Below are positions 1 to 8,127 of a stretch of 64,000 nt of DNA, in pieces. The notes beneath the pieces are model-generated. The model worked only from the letters and a program-made list of their open reading frames with translations, did no database searches and had not been told where the DNA came from. The stretch is taken from positions 62,001 through 126,000 of the forward strand of contig JADKEA010000025.1 of NCBI GenBank assembly GCA_016718275.1, in the 5' to 3' direction. The stretch's first letter is position 1. The number at the start of each line of letters is the position of its first letter. The stretch comes from Candidatus Villigracilis affinis. Its GTDB lineage: Bacteria > Chloroflexota > Anaerolineae > Anaerolineales > Villigracilaceae. The translations under genes and the position numbers were made by a program.

Positions 1-130
1 TTTGAGGATTCTCATTCGATAAAAATCACGACGTTTGACCTGACTCTCCTTAAACTGCAACGCGTGTCAAATCGAACCGAAAGTTGGTCCTGACCATCGA
101 AATGAATCTACCCGAAAAATATCCGCTTCA

Positions 131-146
131 CGGCTGGCTTCAGCCG
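131..146 (-). terminator. weak hairpin after the first lipoprotein gene
   Basis: A 6-bp stem (CGGCTG/CAGCCG, 4-nt loop) lies 20-35 nt beyond the stop codon of the minus-strand lipoprotein gene, with a T-rich stretch further on. It is a weak candidate terminator. The remaining bases 1-164 show nothing else I can support. Confidence 0.3.
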
Positions 147-164
147 CAAAACCAAAATACATTT

Positions 165-1088
165 TTATCGCAAGCTTGGAATTTTATCCAGATCCCACAA
201 CTTCACATTATCAATCGCGGCTGTAGCCACACGTCCCGGTGCAGCGATAACATGGAAGGACACCGCCCACGGAAAGGATCCCACCACAGGTGCCGACCTG
301 CAATCGCTCAAATAATCAAGGGGCACATCATTGAAATACACCGCGCATTCCCTGCCCAGCATAATAATAGTGATGTGTATCAGCTCAGGCGGAAAATAAT
401 CGAACACCCCGGAGTTCGTCTGAAAAGCGCTATAAAAACTCCAACTCTTATTTTTCACCAGATCCAGGTTAACGCTTTGTTCCTTGGTCTGGCTGAACTG
501 GAAACGCACAATGTCTTCAGGCTCGGTTTCCTTGAACTGAAAATCAAAACTGAGCACAAAATTCTCACGCATGAGGTACGGATTATATACCATCAGATCC
601 TTGTCCGTTTTTCCTTTGGGCGACGTCAAGAACAGGGTTTCGTACTTCAAGTCTGAATAAAAAGGTCCGCTCCGGAGGCCCGGGATTCGATAAAACCAGC
701 CTTGATTCAAAACCGAGAGGTCATCGATAAAATTGGGCATTTCATCCTCTGTCGGACAGCTATCCAGGCGTTGAGAGTTGTAAATGCACACCAATTTGAA
801 ATCGTCTTGAAAATCGGGTCTTCGATTGACCAGCTTTGCAAGAATCGGGTCGGAGAAATCAGTCACCCACTCTGGGTAGGGTAATGCCTCAGGTGTGTGA
901 ATCAAGACAGGGGGAGTCGGAAGCGCCTCGTATTCTGTGAATGGTGTCGCAGTTGGTTCCTCCAGAAACGGGTCAGGATCCATTTCAACAGGCTGCACTG
1001 TCGATGGCGCTTCCCCACTGCAGGCAGACACAAGCAGGACCACGCCCAATAAATTTAATAGGTATTTTGAAAATTGTGTTCTTCTCAT
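165..1088 (-). CDS. putative lipoprotein with a LamG/DUF1080-like C-terminal domain
   Basis: A 307-residue exported protein. The N-terminus has Arg residues, a hydrophobic stretch and a lipobox (VSAC, Cys at about residue 23), so it is predicted to be lipid-anchored on the outer face of the membrane. Residues 25-75 are Pro/Thr/Glu-rich, like a linker. The remainder is beta-rich with Trp and aromatic patches and ends with a motif resembling the last strand of concanavalin-like (LamG or DUF1080) domains (AIDNVKLWDL). That fold assignment is a guess from texture. It is divergent from the gene at 1185 and shares a roughly 95-bp promoter region with it. Substrate and function are unknown. Confidence 0.6.
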   Translation of the reverse strand: MRRTQFSKYLLNLLGVVLLVSACSGEAPSTVQPVEMDPDPFLEEPTATPFTEYEALPTPPVLIHTPEALPYPEWVTDFSDPILAKLVNRRPDFQDDFKLVCIYNSQRLDSCPTEDEMPNFIDDLSVLNQGWFYRIPGLRSGPFYSDLKYETLFLTSPKGKTDKDLMVYNPYLMRENFVLSFDFQFKETEPEDIVRFQFSQTKEQSVNLDLVKNKSWSFYSAFQTNSGVFDYFPPELIHITIIMLGRECAVYFNDVPLDYLSDCRSAPVVGSFPWAVSFHVIAAPGRVATAAIDNVKLWDLDKIPSLR

Positions 1089-1184
1089 AGGTTCGTGGTT
1101 TTCATTATAGTATCCCCCATCGATTTTTGGAAAGCCGCACAGCCGAAAGATTATAATCAGCCAAAACTTTATACAGGAGTTTCC

Positions 1185-1961
1185 TTGAGCATCCCAACTT
1201 CATCCACCCATCAATTTAAATATCAGCCTGAAAAAACACAACCTGGAACCGTTTATCAATACATCAAGTCCAACATCGACGGTTCTTCGCCTGCGCGGGT
1301 TTACATCCGCATGCCCGATGAGCAGATCATTGATGTGTGGAAATTCGAGTCGCACAATTATGATGCCGCCCATGTGCAGGCGCATATGGATTGGGAAATT
1401 TTCTCCGTCGATCAGCTTGATTCATGGGTCGTCACTTCCGATGGAGCAAGCAGGCAGCAGGCTAGAATGAGCGTGTCTCCAAATGAAGCCTCCGTCACTG
1501 TCGAATTGCTGGGAATGACAGGCAAGACCCAGATCGGGCATTTCCCATTTCACATCTACAACTTTGATTTCATCAGTCTGAACATGAGCCTGCGCCACTG
1601 GGCAAACCCCGAAGGTGAATTAAACATCGGAGTGGTTCAGCCAAATTTCAACCCTGAGATCGATGCGCTTTTGAATTACGAGGGCATCGCCACTTTGAAA
1701 TTTATCGGCAGCGAAAAACGGAATGGCAGCCTTTGCCGTAAATATTCCCTTGAAGGCCAATGGCTGAAAGGGCAGGTTGGGCAGCTTTGGGTGAGTCAGT
1801 CCGAAGGTCACATCGAAGATATGGAAATTCCAATCCCCGATAATCCCGATTGGGACGATTTCAAATTCAACCTGGTCTCCATCCAAAGCATGGATGATGC
1901 CCAATGGGAGCGATTCATTTCATCGGAAATAACAAAGCTTGCCCCCATGGGAGAGGAATAA
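1185..1961 (+). CDS. conserved hypothetical protein, 258 aa
   Basis: I do not recognise the family. I chose the TTG start at 1185 because a good AGGAG ribosome-binding site sits 5 nt upstream (1175-1179); the longer frame back to 1074 would overlap the divergent lipoprotein start. The product is 258 residues, soluble in appearance, with no signal peptide or membrane segment, mixed alpha/beta and rich in acidic residues and Trp. Texture (VYIRMPDEQIIDVWKFES; KYSLEGQWLKGQVGQLWV) suggests a beta-sheet protein, perhaps a lipocalin-like or DUF3108-like barrel, but this is not secure. It is followed by a strong bidirectional terminator shared with the convergent membrane-protein gene. Confidence 0.6.
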   Translation: MSIPTSSTHQFKYQPEKTQPGTVYQYIKSNIDGSSPARVYIRMPDEQIIDVWKFESHNYDAAHVQAHMDWEIFSVDQLDSWVVTSDGASRQQARMSVSPNEASVTVELLGMTGKTQIGHFPFHIYNFDFISLNMSLRHWANPEGELNIGVVQPNFNPEIDALLNYEGIATLKFIGSEKRNGSLCRKYSLEGQWLKGQVGQLWVSQSEGHIEDMEIPIPDNPDWDDFKFNLVSIQSMDDAQWERFISSEITKLAPMGEE

Positions 1962-1979
1962 ATAAACTACGCCGCCATT

Positions 1980-2019
1980 AAATCAAAAAGTCGGGGATGC
2001 ATTCCCGACTTTTTGATTT
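1980..2019. terminator. bidirectional intrinsic terminator
   Basis: A 16-bp stem (arms 1980-1995 and 2004-2019) with an 8-nt loop, flanked by A-rich and T-rich tracts on both sides. It lies between two convergent genes ending at 1961 and 2029 and can serve both strands. Confidence 0.85.
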
Positions 2020-2028
2020 CACCAAAAT

Positions 2029-2475
2029 TTAGATAGACTGGCCGCTATTTGCGGAAGGAGTTTCCTTAACTTTGCGCGGGGCGCGTGATTTTGAATCAGA
2101 TTGCTTGGGCTGCAGGAAGAGAAGATAGCCATACACCAGTGAGAAGACACCGAAGATGACCAGCAACACCCATCCATTTGAGCGGAAAATACCAGCGGCG
2201 GTCATGCCAATAATGCTCAAAGCAAATCCGCCCACCGAGCCGGCCAACAGGGCAAAACCCGCACCCTTCTGAATCTTGACCGCAACATCCTTCAAAAACC
2301 AGAGAAGCACGCCAGAAACCAACAAGGTGCCGCCAAAAAATCTGACGATGAGCTGAGTGGAAACATAGGTTTCAGATCCAAGCTGCACCAGGACAAATTC
2401 GGGCATGAGCAGGAGTACAGCACCCAACAAAGCGGAGGCAATTGCATTGATCATAAACATCATACGGTAGTTCAT
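2029..2475 (-). CDS. small four-helix membrane protein
   Basis: A 148-residue protein starting at MNYRMMF, chosen because GGAG lies just upstream in this orientation; the longer open frame (to 2601) has no such signal and runs into the neighbouring gene. It has four hydrophobic segments at about residues 8-25, 40-60, 70-95 and 98-118, then a charged cytoplasmic tail rich in Lys, Ser and Arg. It resembles the DUF4345/DoxX-like four-helix class only in layout. Function unknown. Confidence 0.6.
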   Translation of the reverse strand: MNYRMMFMINAIASALLGAVLLLMPEFVLVQLGSETYVSTQLIVRFFGGTLLVSGVLLWFLKDVAVKIQKGAGFALLAGSVGGFALSIIGMTAAGIFRSNGWVLLVIFGVFSLVYGYLLFLQPKQSDSKSRAPRKVKETPSANSGQSI

Positions 2476-2673
2476 TTTTCTCTCCTTCACATAATAGTGT
2501 TGATAAAATAAATATACAACATCACCAAATGTGGAGGCAAGGAATATCACCCGCCCAACCTTACATCTGCTTTGCATGTGCCATACCCTCATATCCCACA
2601 TTTTTCCTACTCGGCGCTTTTGCAGGTATTTTCGGCTGACTTATCCCATTTTCCCAGCCTCAAAGGAGCAGCA

Positions 2674-3585
2674 ATGACCAATTTCACCATCCGCAAGGGA
2701 GAGCGAAAAGACCAATTCGCGGCTTTTCGCGTGTTTCGTTTATCTTTGTACGGTCTGCTTCAAAAAATGACGGTGATTGAAACGATCCCCGCTGCCGCAG
2801 AGATCGAGAAGTTGTATGAATATTACCGAAGTTTTCTGGATCACATTTACAATACCTGCGACCAATTTTGGGTGGCGGAAGCGGATCGGGAAGTGATCGG
2901 CTACGCACGCTCCATTGTGCGGGATGGAGTTCGGCAACTGACGGAATTTTTTGTCTTGCCCGATCACCAGGGACTGGGAATTGGCAGCCAGTTATTGGTA
3001 AAGGCCTTCCCGAAAGAGGATTCACAAAACCGCGTCATCTGCGCCAGCCCGGATACCCGCGCCCTGATTCGTTACCTGAAAACAGGTGTGCGTTCGCGAA
3101 CCACCATTTATGAATGGAGCCGCATCCCCAAAGTTATTCCATTTGAAACAGACCTGGTCATCAATATCATTGAAGATATCCCTGCAAACATCGCCATCCT
3201 CAATGACATTGACAGTGCCATTATCGGCTACACTCGCGAAACCGACCATCACTGGCTCATCAAGAACAAGCGCGGACATTTCTACTCTAGGAATGGGCAA
3301 GTCGTCGGCTACAGCTATTTCGCCAATCGAGCTGGGCCGATCGCCATGCTCCACAACGCAGATTTTTCAGCCGCACTCGCCCACATTGAAACTGAAATGA
3401 CCAAAACCGTGGATGATGTTTATAATGAAATTATTCTCTGCGTGCCCATGAACAACCCCTCCGCAGTGGATTATGTAATCAAACGCGGTTATCACACCAA
3501 CGCCTTCTTCGAACACTTTCTCACCGACCAGCCGCTTGGCCACTATGAAAACTATATCTTCATAGACCCGATTCTTATCACTTGA
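2674..3585 (+). CDS. GNAT family N-acetyltransferase, probably tandem
   Basis: 303 residues from the ATG at 2674, preceded by AAAGGAG. The first half is a clear GNAT domain: residues 1-135 include a beta-strand with a conserved hydrophobic pattern and the acetyl-CoA pyrophosphate loop QGLGIGSQLL. The second half (about 150-300) looks like a second, degenerate GNAT fold ending in a Tyr/Phe-rich strand (KRGYHTNAFFEHFL) without an intact Q/RxxGxG loop. It would transfer an acetyl group from acetyl-CoA to an amine; the substrate cannot be told. It stands alone on the plus strand between unrelated genes. Confidence 0.8.
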   Translation: MTNFTIRKGERKDQFAAFRVFRLSLYGLLQKMTVIETIPAAAEIEKLYEYYRSFLDHIYNTCDQFWVAEADREVIGYARSIVRDGVRQLTEFFVLPDHQGLGIGSQLLVKAFPKEDSQNRVICASPDTRALIRYLKTGVRSRTTIYEWSRIPKVIPFETDLVINIIEDIPANIAILNDIDSAIIGYTRETDHHWLIKNKRGHFYSRNGQVVGYSYFANRAGPIAMLHNADFSAALAHIETEMTKTVDDVYNEIILCVPMNNPSAVDYVIKRGYHTNAFFEHFLTDQPLGHYENYIFIDPILIT

Positions 3586-3615
3586 GTTTTATTTGTAGAT
3601 AAAGGAGAAAATTTT

Positions 3616-4044
3616 ATGGGTAACCTGGAATGGATATTCACTGGTTTTACTGTCTTCATCGGCATGGCGGGGGCCGCATGCACCGTCATCCTGCCGATCA
3701 TTATTCTGGCGGGCATTGGTTTCTTCCTCTATAGACGCAATCAACAAAGCAGCGCATACCGTCAGGCAGCCCAGAGTTGGCCCAGCGCCAAGGGAATCGT
3801 GTTGATGTCATCTGTGCAATCCCGACACAGTGGCAAAAGTCACTCGACCTACCCTGTCGTGGTCTATCAATATGAAGTGGGCGGCAAAAGTTATCAATCC
3901 CAGATGATCAAAGCAGGCGAACAATTCATGAATGTCCGCGTGATCGGTCAGGCGCAGGCAACGGTTGCTCGTTACCCCATCGGCGCAAATGTGACGGTTT
4001 ACTACAACCCAGCCAACCCAACCGAATCTGCTTTGGAAATATAA
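3616..4044 (+). CDS. DUF3592 family membrane protein
   Basis: 142 residues with an AAAGGAG site 9 nt before the ATG. A single transmembrane segment (about residues 8-42) is followed by the family's typical beta-rich extracytoplasmic part: a W-P-x-A-x-G start (residues about 52-58), then V-V-Y-x-Y-E-V-G-G-K-x-Y and a closing V-x-Y-N-P-x-N-P motif. These motifs are characteristic of DUF3592, whose function is unknown. The 3' end of the gene carries the promoter of the downstream aspS leader. Confidence 0.8.
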   Translation: MGNLEWIFTGFTVFIGMAGAACTVILPIIILAGIGFFLYRRNQQSSAYRQAAQSWPSAKGIVLMSSVQSRHSGKSHSTYPVVVYQYEVGGKSYQSQMIKAGEQFMNVRVIGQAQATVARYPIGANVTVYYNPANPTESALEI

Positions 4045-4049
4045 CTTTG

Positions 4050-4058
4050 TGCTATAAT
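4050..4058 (+). promoter_or_regulatory. extended -10 promoter of the aspS leader
   Basis: TGC-TATAAT, an extended -10 element directly behind the DUF3592 stop codon. No good -35 box is visible at 17 nt. The expected start site (about 4065) lies only about 3 nt before the ATG of the leader ORF, so the leader transcript would be essentially leaderless. Confidence 0.65.
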
Positions 4059-4067
4059 CCGCGCACG

Positions 4068-4154
4068 ATGGTCAACCACATCCAATTTTCCAATAACGAT
4101 AATAATAATGACAATGACGATCCCTGTATCGTAGGGCGAAGCTTTGCTGGTTGA
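4068..4154 (+). CDS. putative 28-aa Asn/Asp-rich leader peptide
   Basis: A short frame too small for normal gene calling: Met, 26 codons and Gly, then TGA at 4152-4154. Codons 9-18 (4092-4121) encode NNDNNNDNDD, six Asn and four Asp in a row, with another Asn at codon 3. It starts about 3 nt after the predicted transcription start and ends 20 nt before an intrinsic terminator placed upstream of aspS-gatC-gatA. The amino acids in the run are those handled by AspRS and by tRNA-dependent Asn synthesis. I infer a transcription-attenuation leader: stalling at Asn or Asp codons would favour readthrough. No experimental support is known to me. Confidence 0.65.
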   Translation: MVNHIQFSNNDNNNDNDDPCIVGRSFAG

Positions 4155-4186
4155 CGAATAACAAAAGTCAAATCAAATCGCCCGAC
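4131..4186 (+). promoter_or_regulatory. candidate antiterminator helix
   Basis: 4131-4139 pairs with 4178-4186 (8 of 9 positions), extended past a 3-nt bulge by TTTG 4143-4146 with CAAA 4174-4177. This competes directly with the terminator stem, because both need 4178-4183. A ribosome finishing the leader ORF would cover 4134-4151 and release the terminator; one held in the Asn/Asp run would leave the antiterminator free. Separately, 4071-4078 is perfectly complementary to 4148-4155, an 8-bp pairing that would close the untranslated leader. Confidence 0.6.
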
Positions 4187-4210
4187 GCAAATGCGAAGGG
4201 CGATTTATTT
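4175..4210 (+). terminator. attenuator terminator upstream of aspS
   Basis: 9-bp stem AAATCGCCC (4175-4183) / GGGCGATTT (4198-4206), with an inner 4-bp CGCA/TGCG helix, followed by ATTTTATATAT. It lies between the leader ORF and aspS, 125 nt before the aspS start, so it would cut transcription before the operon. Confidence 0.75.
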
Positions 4211-4223
4211 TATATATATCTTG

Positions 4224-4306
4224 TGTCACCCTGAGCGAAGCGAAGGGTCTCTACTACAATAAATGAGACTCTTCGGTCGCGAAGAACACTCCCTCAGAGT
4301 GACATA
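4224..4306. repeat. dispersed palindromic repeat, copy 1
   Basis: An imperfect inverted repeat of about 80 bp that begins GTCACCCTGAGCGAAGCGAA and ends CTCAGAGTGACAT, with an internal GAGACTCTTCGG arm. Related copies occur at 8033-8121 and, in part, at 11148-11176. It looks like a small non-coding palindromic element sitting inside the aspS 5' region. Confidence 0.7.
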
Positions 4307-4331
4307 ACAACAATTTTTTCGGAGGCGCACC

Positions 4332-6096
4332 ATGTACAGAACTCATACTTGTGGAGAATTACGAGCCAGCCACGCGGGACAGACCGTCACGCTCTCTGGC
4401 TGGGTCAATCGTCGGCGTGACCACGGCGGGGTGGCATTCTTTGACCTGCGCGACCGCTCAGGCACCATTCAGATCACCATCAACCCAGACCTGCCCAAAG
4501 AAGTGTTGGATCAGGTTGCTAATGTCCGCTTTGAGTGGGTTTTGCAAATTGAGGGTCTCGTTCAAAAACGACCCGACGGGATGGCTAACCCAAAGATGGA
4601 AACAGGCGAGATCGAGATCATCGCCAAAAATGTGACCGTCCTCAACCCTGCCAAGACTCTGCCCTTCATGGTCAGCTCGGATGCCGACCTGCCCGATGAA
4701 AATACGCGCCTCAAATATCGCTACCTTGACCTGCGCCGCGAACGCCTGACCAAGAATATGGTGCTGCGCCACAAGGTCATCAAGTTCATGCGTGACTATC
4801 TCGATGAAGCAAGGCTTCATTGAAATTGAAACGCCGATCATGTTCAAGGCGACTCCCGAAGGCGCACGTGACTACCTCGTCCCTTCCCGTGTGTACCCTG
4901 GACAGTTCTACGCCCTGCCGCAATCTCCCCAGCAATTGAAGCAATTGCTCATGGTCGCAGGCATGGACAAGTACTTCCAGATCGCGCGCTGTTTCCGTGA
5001 TGAAGACCTGCGCGGCGACCGCCAGCCTGAGTTCACCCAGCTTGACCTTGAAATGTCCTACGTCCACCGCGATGATGTGCTTGCGTTGGTCGAAGGTTTA
5101 TTTACCGAGATGATCCCTGCGGTAACTCCGCACAAGAAATTGCTCTCTTCTCCGTGGCCCAAATTCTCCTACCGTGAAGTGCTCGAACGCTTCGGCTCGG
5201 ACAAACCCGACCTGCGCTTCGGCATGGAATTGGTTGACGTCAGCGATGTATTTGCGAAGAGCGAATTCAAAGTATTCCAGTCCGCGTTGGCGGCGGGTGG
5301 CGTCATCAAGTGCATCGTCGCGCCCAAGTCTGCGGACATGTCTCGCAAGGAAGTGGATGCGCTCACGGAAGTGGCGAAGTCGCTTGGAGCGAAGGGAATG
5401 CCCACCGTAGCCATAACAGCTGAAGGCGTGAAAGGAAGCGCGGCAAAGTTTGTGACGGCGGAAGAGGCCGAGGCGTTGAAATCCAAAACGGGAGCAGGAG
5501 TCGGCGATCTTATCGTCTTCGCTTCTGATGCTCGTGCAGTTGCAAATAAAGTTCTCGGCGGGCTGCGCTTGTGGTTCCGCGATAAATTGGATCTGGCTGA
5601 CAAAGATATGATGGCGTTCGCATGGGTCGTGGACTTCCCGTTCTTCGCGTTCAACGAAGAGACGCAGGCGTGGGAGTCGGAACATCATCCGTTCACGATG
5701 CCGAAGATGGAAGACCTGCCGAAGTTCGATACCGACCCTGGCGCGGTGCTGTCTGATGCGTACGATATGGTGTGCAACGGCTACGAGACGGCATCGGGTT
5801 CGATCCGTATTCACCGCCGCGATATTCAAATGAAGATGTTCCAAATGCTCGGTTTGAGCGAGGAAGATATTCAGGCGAAGTTCGGTCACATGCTCGAAGC
5901 GTTCGAGTACGGCGCTCCCCCGCATGGCGGCATGGCACCTGGCATTGACCGCCTCGTGATGCTGCTCGCGGACGAGCCCAACATCCGCGAAGTGATCGCC
6001 TTCCCCAAGAATCAAACAGGCCGCGATGTGATGGCCGATGCGCCATCCGCTGTGGAACCAAAGCAGTTGAAAGAGTTGCATATTAAGTTCGAGTAG
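4332..6096 (+). CDS. aspS: aspartyl-tRNA synthetase, interrupted by a 1-nt frameshift
   Basis: Charges tRNA-Asp (and tRNA-Asn if non-discriminating) with aspartate. The start at 4332 has GGAGG 8 nt upstream. Frame one gives residues 1-159: the OB-fold anticodon domain ([11 protein letters not shown]) and the start of the catalytic core. The frame then shifts: an extra G at 4809 moves the rest into the +1 frame, which runs from 4810 to 6096 and carries class II motifs ([36 protein letters not shown]) and the bacterial GAD insertion. Removing one base restores a standard protein of about 588 residues, as expected. First gene of a likely aspS-gatC-gatA operon behind the N/D-rich leader. A draft-assembly error is more likely than a real lesion in an essential gene. 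Confidence 0.93.
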
Positions 6097-6180
6097 CCGA
6101 ATGCTCTTGAGGGACGTAAGGACCACAAAGGGTATTAATTTCTGTTTACCTTATTGTCCATCGGCTGGTAAAGAGGTTTT

Positions 6181-6480
6181 ATGACACAAACCATTGATAC
6201 AAACACAGTCAAGCACGTTGCCACCCTTGTGCGCCTCGGAATCTCCGAAGAGGAAGCGCAAAAGTTCAGCGGACAATTCTCGTCCATCATTGATTACTTC
6301 AACATGCTCAACGAAGTGGACACGGAAAATGTCACCCCCGCATCAGACATTGCCAATGCAGAGAACGTTCTGCGTGAAGATGTGGTCAAGCCATCCATGA
6401 GCCACGAAGAATTTATCAAGAACGCGCCAAAGTCTGAGCGCGGCTATGTCAAAGTGCCAACTGTGTTGGGTGAAGAATAA
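6181..6480 (+). CDS. gatC: Asp/Glu-tRNA amidotransferase subunit C
   Basis: 99 residues, normal for GatC, the small subunit that wraps and stabilises GatA in the GatCAB complex converting Glu-tRNA-Gln and Asp-tRNA-Asn to the amides. Family features seen are the N-terminal helix pair (VKHVATLVRLGISEEE), the central FSSIIDYFNMLNEVDT segment and the acidic V-x-P-A-S linker with LREDVV. The ATG at 6181 follows AGAGG. It sits 84 bp after aspS and 90 bp before gatA on the same strand, so the three are probably co-transcribed. Confidence 0.93.
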   Translation: MTQTIDTNTVKHVATLVRLGISEEEAQKFSGQFSSIIDYFNMLNEVDTENVTPASDIANAENVLREDVVKPSMSHEEFIKNAPKSERGYVKVPTVLGEE

Positions 6481-6485
6481 TTTTT

Positions 6486-6558
6486 CACCGCAAAGAACAC
6501 GAAGGCACACAAAGGTTTAAGAGCTTTTCCTTAGTGCTCCTTTGTGACCCTTCGTGGT
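6486..6558. repeat. palindromic repeat between gatC and gatA
   Basis: Arms 6498-6515 and 6539-6556 are complementary over about 18 positions with few mismatches (CACGAAGG...ACAAAGG against CCTTTGTG...CCTTCGTG). It forms a hairpin within the gatC-gatA spacer. It belongs to a type different from the repeats at 4224 and 8033. Confidence 0.6.
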
Positions 6559-6570
6559 AAAGAAGAACCT

Positions 6571-8031
6571 ATGCAACTACACAACCTCACCATTCGCGAA
6601 GCCTCAGAGCTTCTCACATCCAAAAAGATCAGCAGCGTGGAACTCACGCAGGCTGTCCTTCAACGCGCCCACGATGTGGATGACAAGATCAAATCCTACG
6701 TCACCATCACCGATGATGTCGCGCTGGAACAAGCCAAACAAGCCGATGAACGCATCGCCAAAGGCGAGAACGTCACCCCGCTGACAGGCATTCCCTTCGC
6801 CATGAAGGATTGCATCTCCACACGCGGAGTCCGCACCACCTGCTCATCGAAAATCCTTGAAGACTACGTCCCGCAGTACAACGCCACCGTCACCAACAAA
6901 CTCGCGGACTCTGGCGCAGTCCTCGTCGGCAAAACCAACATGGACGAGTTCGGCATGGGTTCCTCTTGCGAGAACTCGGGTCTCTTCAACACCCACAACC
7001 CGTGGGATCTGGATCGCGTCCCTGGCGGTTCGAGCGGCGGTTCTGCGGCGGCCATGTCTGCAAGTCAGGCTACCTTCACCATCGGCGAAGACACGGGCGG
7101 TTCGGTGCGTATGCCTGCGGGCTTTTGCAACGTCACAGGCATCAAGCCCACCTACGGACGTGTCTCACGCTACGGCCTGATCTCGCTCGTCTCTTCCTTT
7201 GATTGCATCGGCCCGATGACTCGCGATGTCTATGACTGCGCGACCGTCCTCGAAGCCATTGCAGGTCACGACGAAAAAGACAGCACCACCTACAACGCGC
7301 CCGTTCCGCAATATCATCAGAACATCAACAAGTCTGTCAAAGGCATGAAGCTCGGCATTCCAAAAGAATATTTCGTGGCAGGCATGGAAGCGGGCGTCGA
7401 GTCCTCCATTCAGGAAGCCATCCGCACCTACGAAAAACTCGGCATGGAAATTCACGAGGTCTCGCTGCCCAACACCAAATACGCGCTGCCCGTTTATTAT
7501 CTTTTGCTCTTCGCCGAAGCCAGTTCCAACCTCGCGCGTTTCGACGGCACACGCTTCGGTCTCTCCGTTTCAGAAAACGCAAAAGATGTGATCGACATCT
7601 ACTTGCAGACTCGTCACGAAGGCTTTGGTGATGAAGTCAAGCGCAGGATTATGCTTGGCGCATACGCTTTGTCTGCTGGATATTATGACGCGTACTATCT
7701 CAAAGCTCAAAAAGTGCGCACGCTTCTTCGTCAGGACTTTGAGCTGGCTCTGTCATCCGTAGACATTCTCCTCGCCCCGACCTGTCCCACCACTGCCTTC
7801 AAACTCGGCGAGAAGACCAACGACCCGCTCGAAATGTATCTCTCCGATATTTATGTCGTTGCCACAAATCCAGCAGGCGTCCCTGCCTTAGCCCTCCCCT
7901 GCGGATTCTCGAACAACATGCCCGTCGGTATGCAGCTCATCGGCAAGCACTTGGATGAACAAACTCTCTTCCAAGTCGGCAACGCGTATCAACAAGTGAC
8001 TGATTGGCATAAGCAGCAACCGAATCTCTAG
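6571..8031 (+). CDS. gatA: Asp/Glu-tRNA amidotransferase subunit A
   Basis: 486 residues from the ATG at 6571 (AAGAAG upstream); an in-frame GTG at 6544 lies inside the palindromic repeat and is less likely. GatA is the glutaminase that releases ammonia for transfer to the mischarged tRNA on GatB. The amidase-signature Ser-cisSer-Lys triad is visible: Lys in GIPFAMKD, the Gly/Ser motif GGSSGGSAAA and the nucleophile Ser in DTGGSVRMP. The last motif reads GEDTGGS where many GatA proteins have GSDTGGS, a minor variation. Length and C-terminal region (NPAGVPALALPCGF, PVGMQLIG) are standard. Third gene of the leader-controlled operon. Confidence 0.95.
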   Translation: MQLHNLTIREASELLTSKKISSVELTQAVLQRAHDVDDKIKSYVTITDDVALEQAKQADERIAKGENVTPLTGIPFAMKDCISTRGVRTTCSSKILEDYVPQYNATVTNKLADSGAVLVGKTNMDEFGMGSSCENSGLFNTHNPWDLDRVPGGSSGGSAAAMSASQATFTIGEDTGGSVRMPAGFCNVTGIKPTYGRVSRYGLISLVSSFDCIGPMTRDVYDCATVLEAIAGHDEKDSTTYNAPVPQYHQNINKSVKGMKLGIPKEYFVAGMEAGVESSIQEAIRTYEKLGMEIHEVSLPNTKYALPVYYLLLFAEASSNLARFDGTRFGLSVSENAKDVIDIYLQTRHEGFGDEVKRRIMLGAYALSAGYYDAYYLKAQKVRTLLRQDFELALSSVDILLAPTCPTTAFKLGEKTNDPLEMYLSDIYVVATNPAGVPALALPCGFSNNMPVGMQLIGKHLDEQTLFQVGNAYQQVTDWHKQQPNL

Positions 8032-8032
8032 C

Positions 8033-8121
8033 ATGTCACCCTGAGCGATAGCGAAGGGTCTCTCTCACGGCATAAGAGATTCTTCGCCGCAAAGAACAAG
8101 AGCGCGGCTCAGAATGACATA
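8033..8121. repeat. dispersed palindromic repeat, copy 2
   Basis: Starts TGTCACCCTGAGCGATAGCG directly after the gatA stop and ends GGCTCAGAATGACAT, with an inner CTCTCTC/GAGATTCTTCG arm. Same family as 4224-4306. It separates gatA from the convergent DinB gene and could act as a termination hairpin. Confidence 0.7.
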
Positions 8122-8127
8122 AAATGG

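Noticed and set aside
84..656. 190-codon frame on the plus strand
   Set aside because: It lies antisense to the lipoprotein gene, lacks a ribosome-binding site and has no domain pattern.
4795..4830. Programmed +1 frameshift in aspS
   Set aside because: No slippery codon pair allows the needed shift (GAA to CAA with one base skipped), and other genes in the window show similar indels.
5098..6126. 342-codon minus-strand frame opposite aspS
   Set aside because: Its His/Arg/Leu-rich composition is typical of a shadow of a high-GC coding strand; AspRS is the real product.
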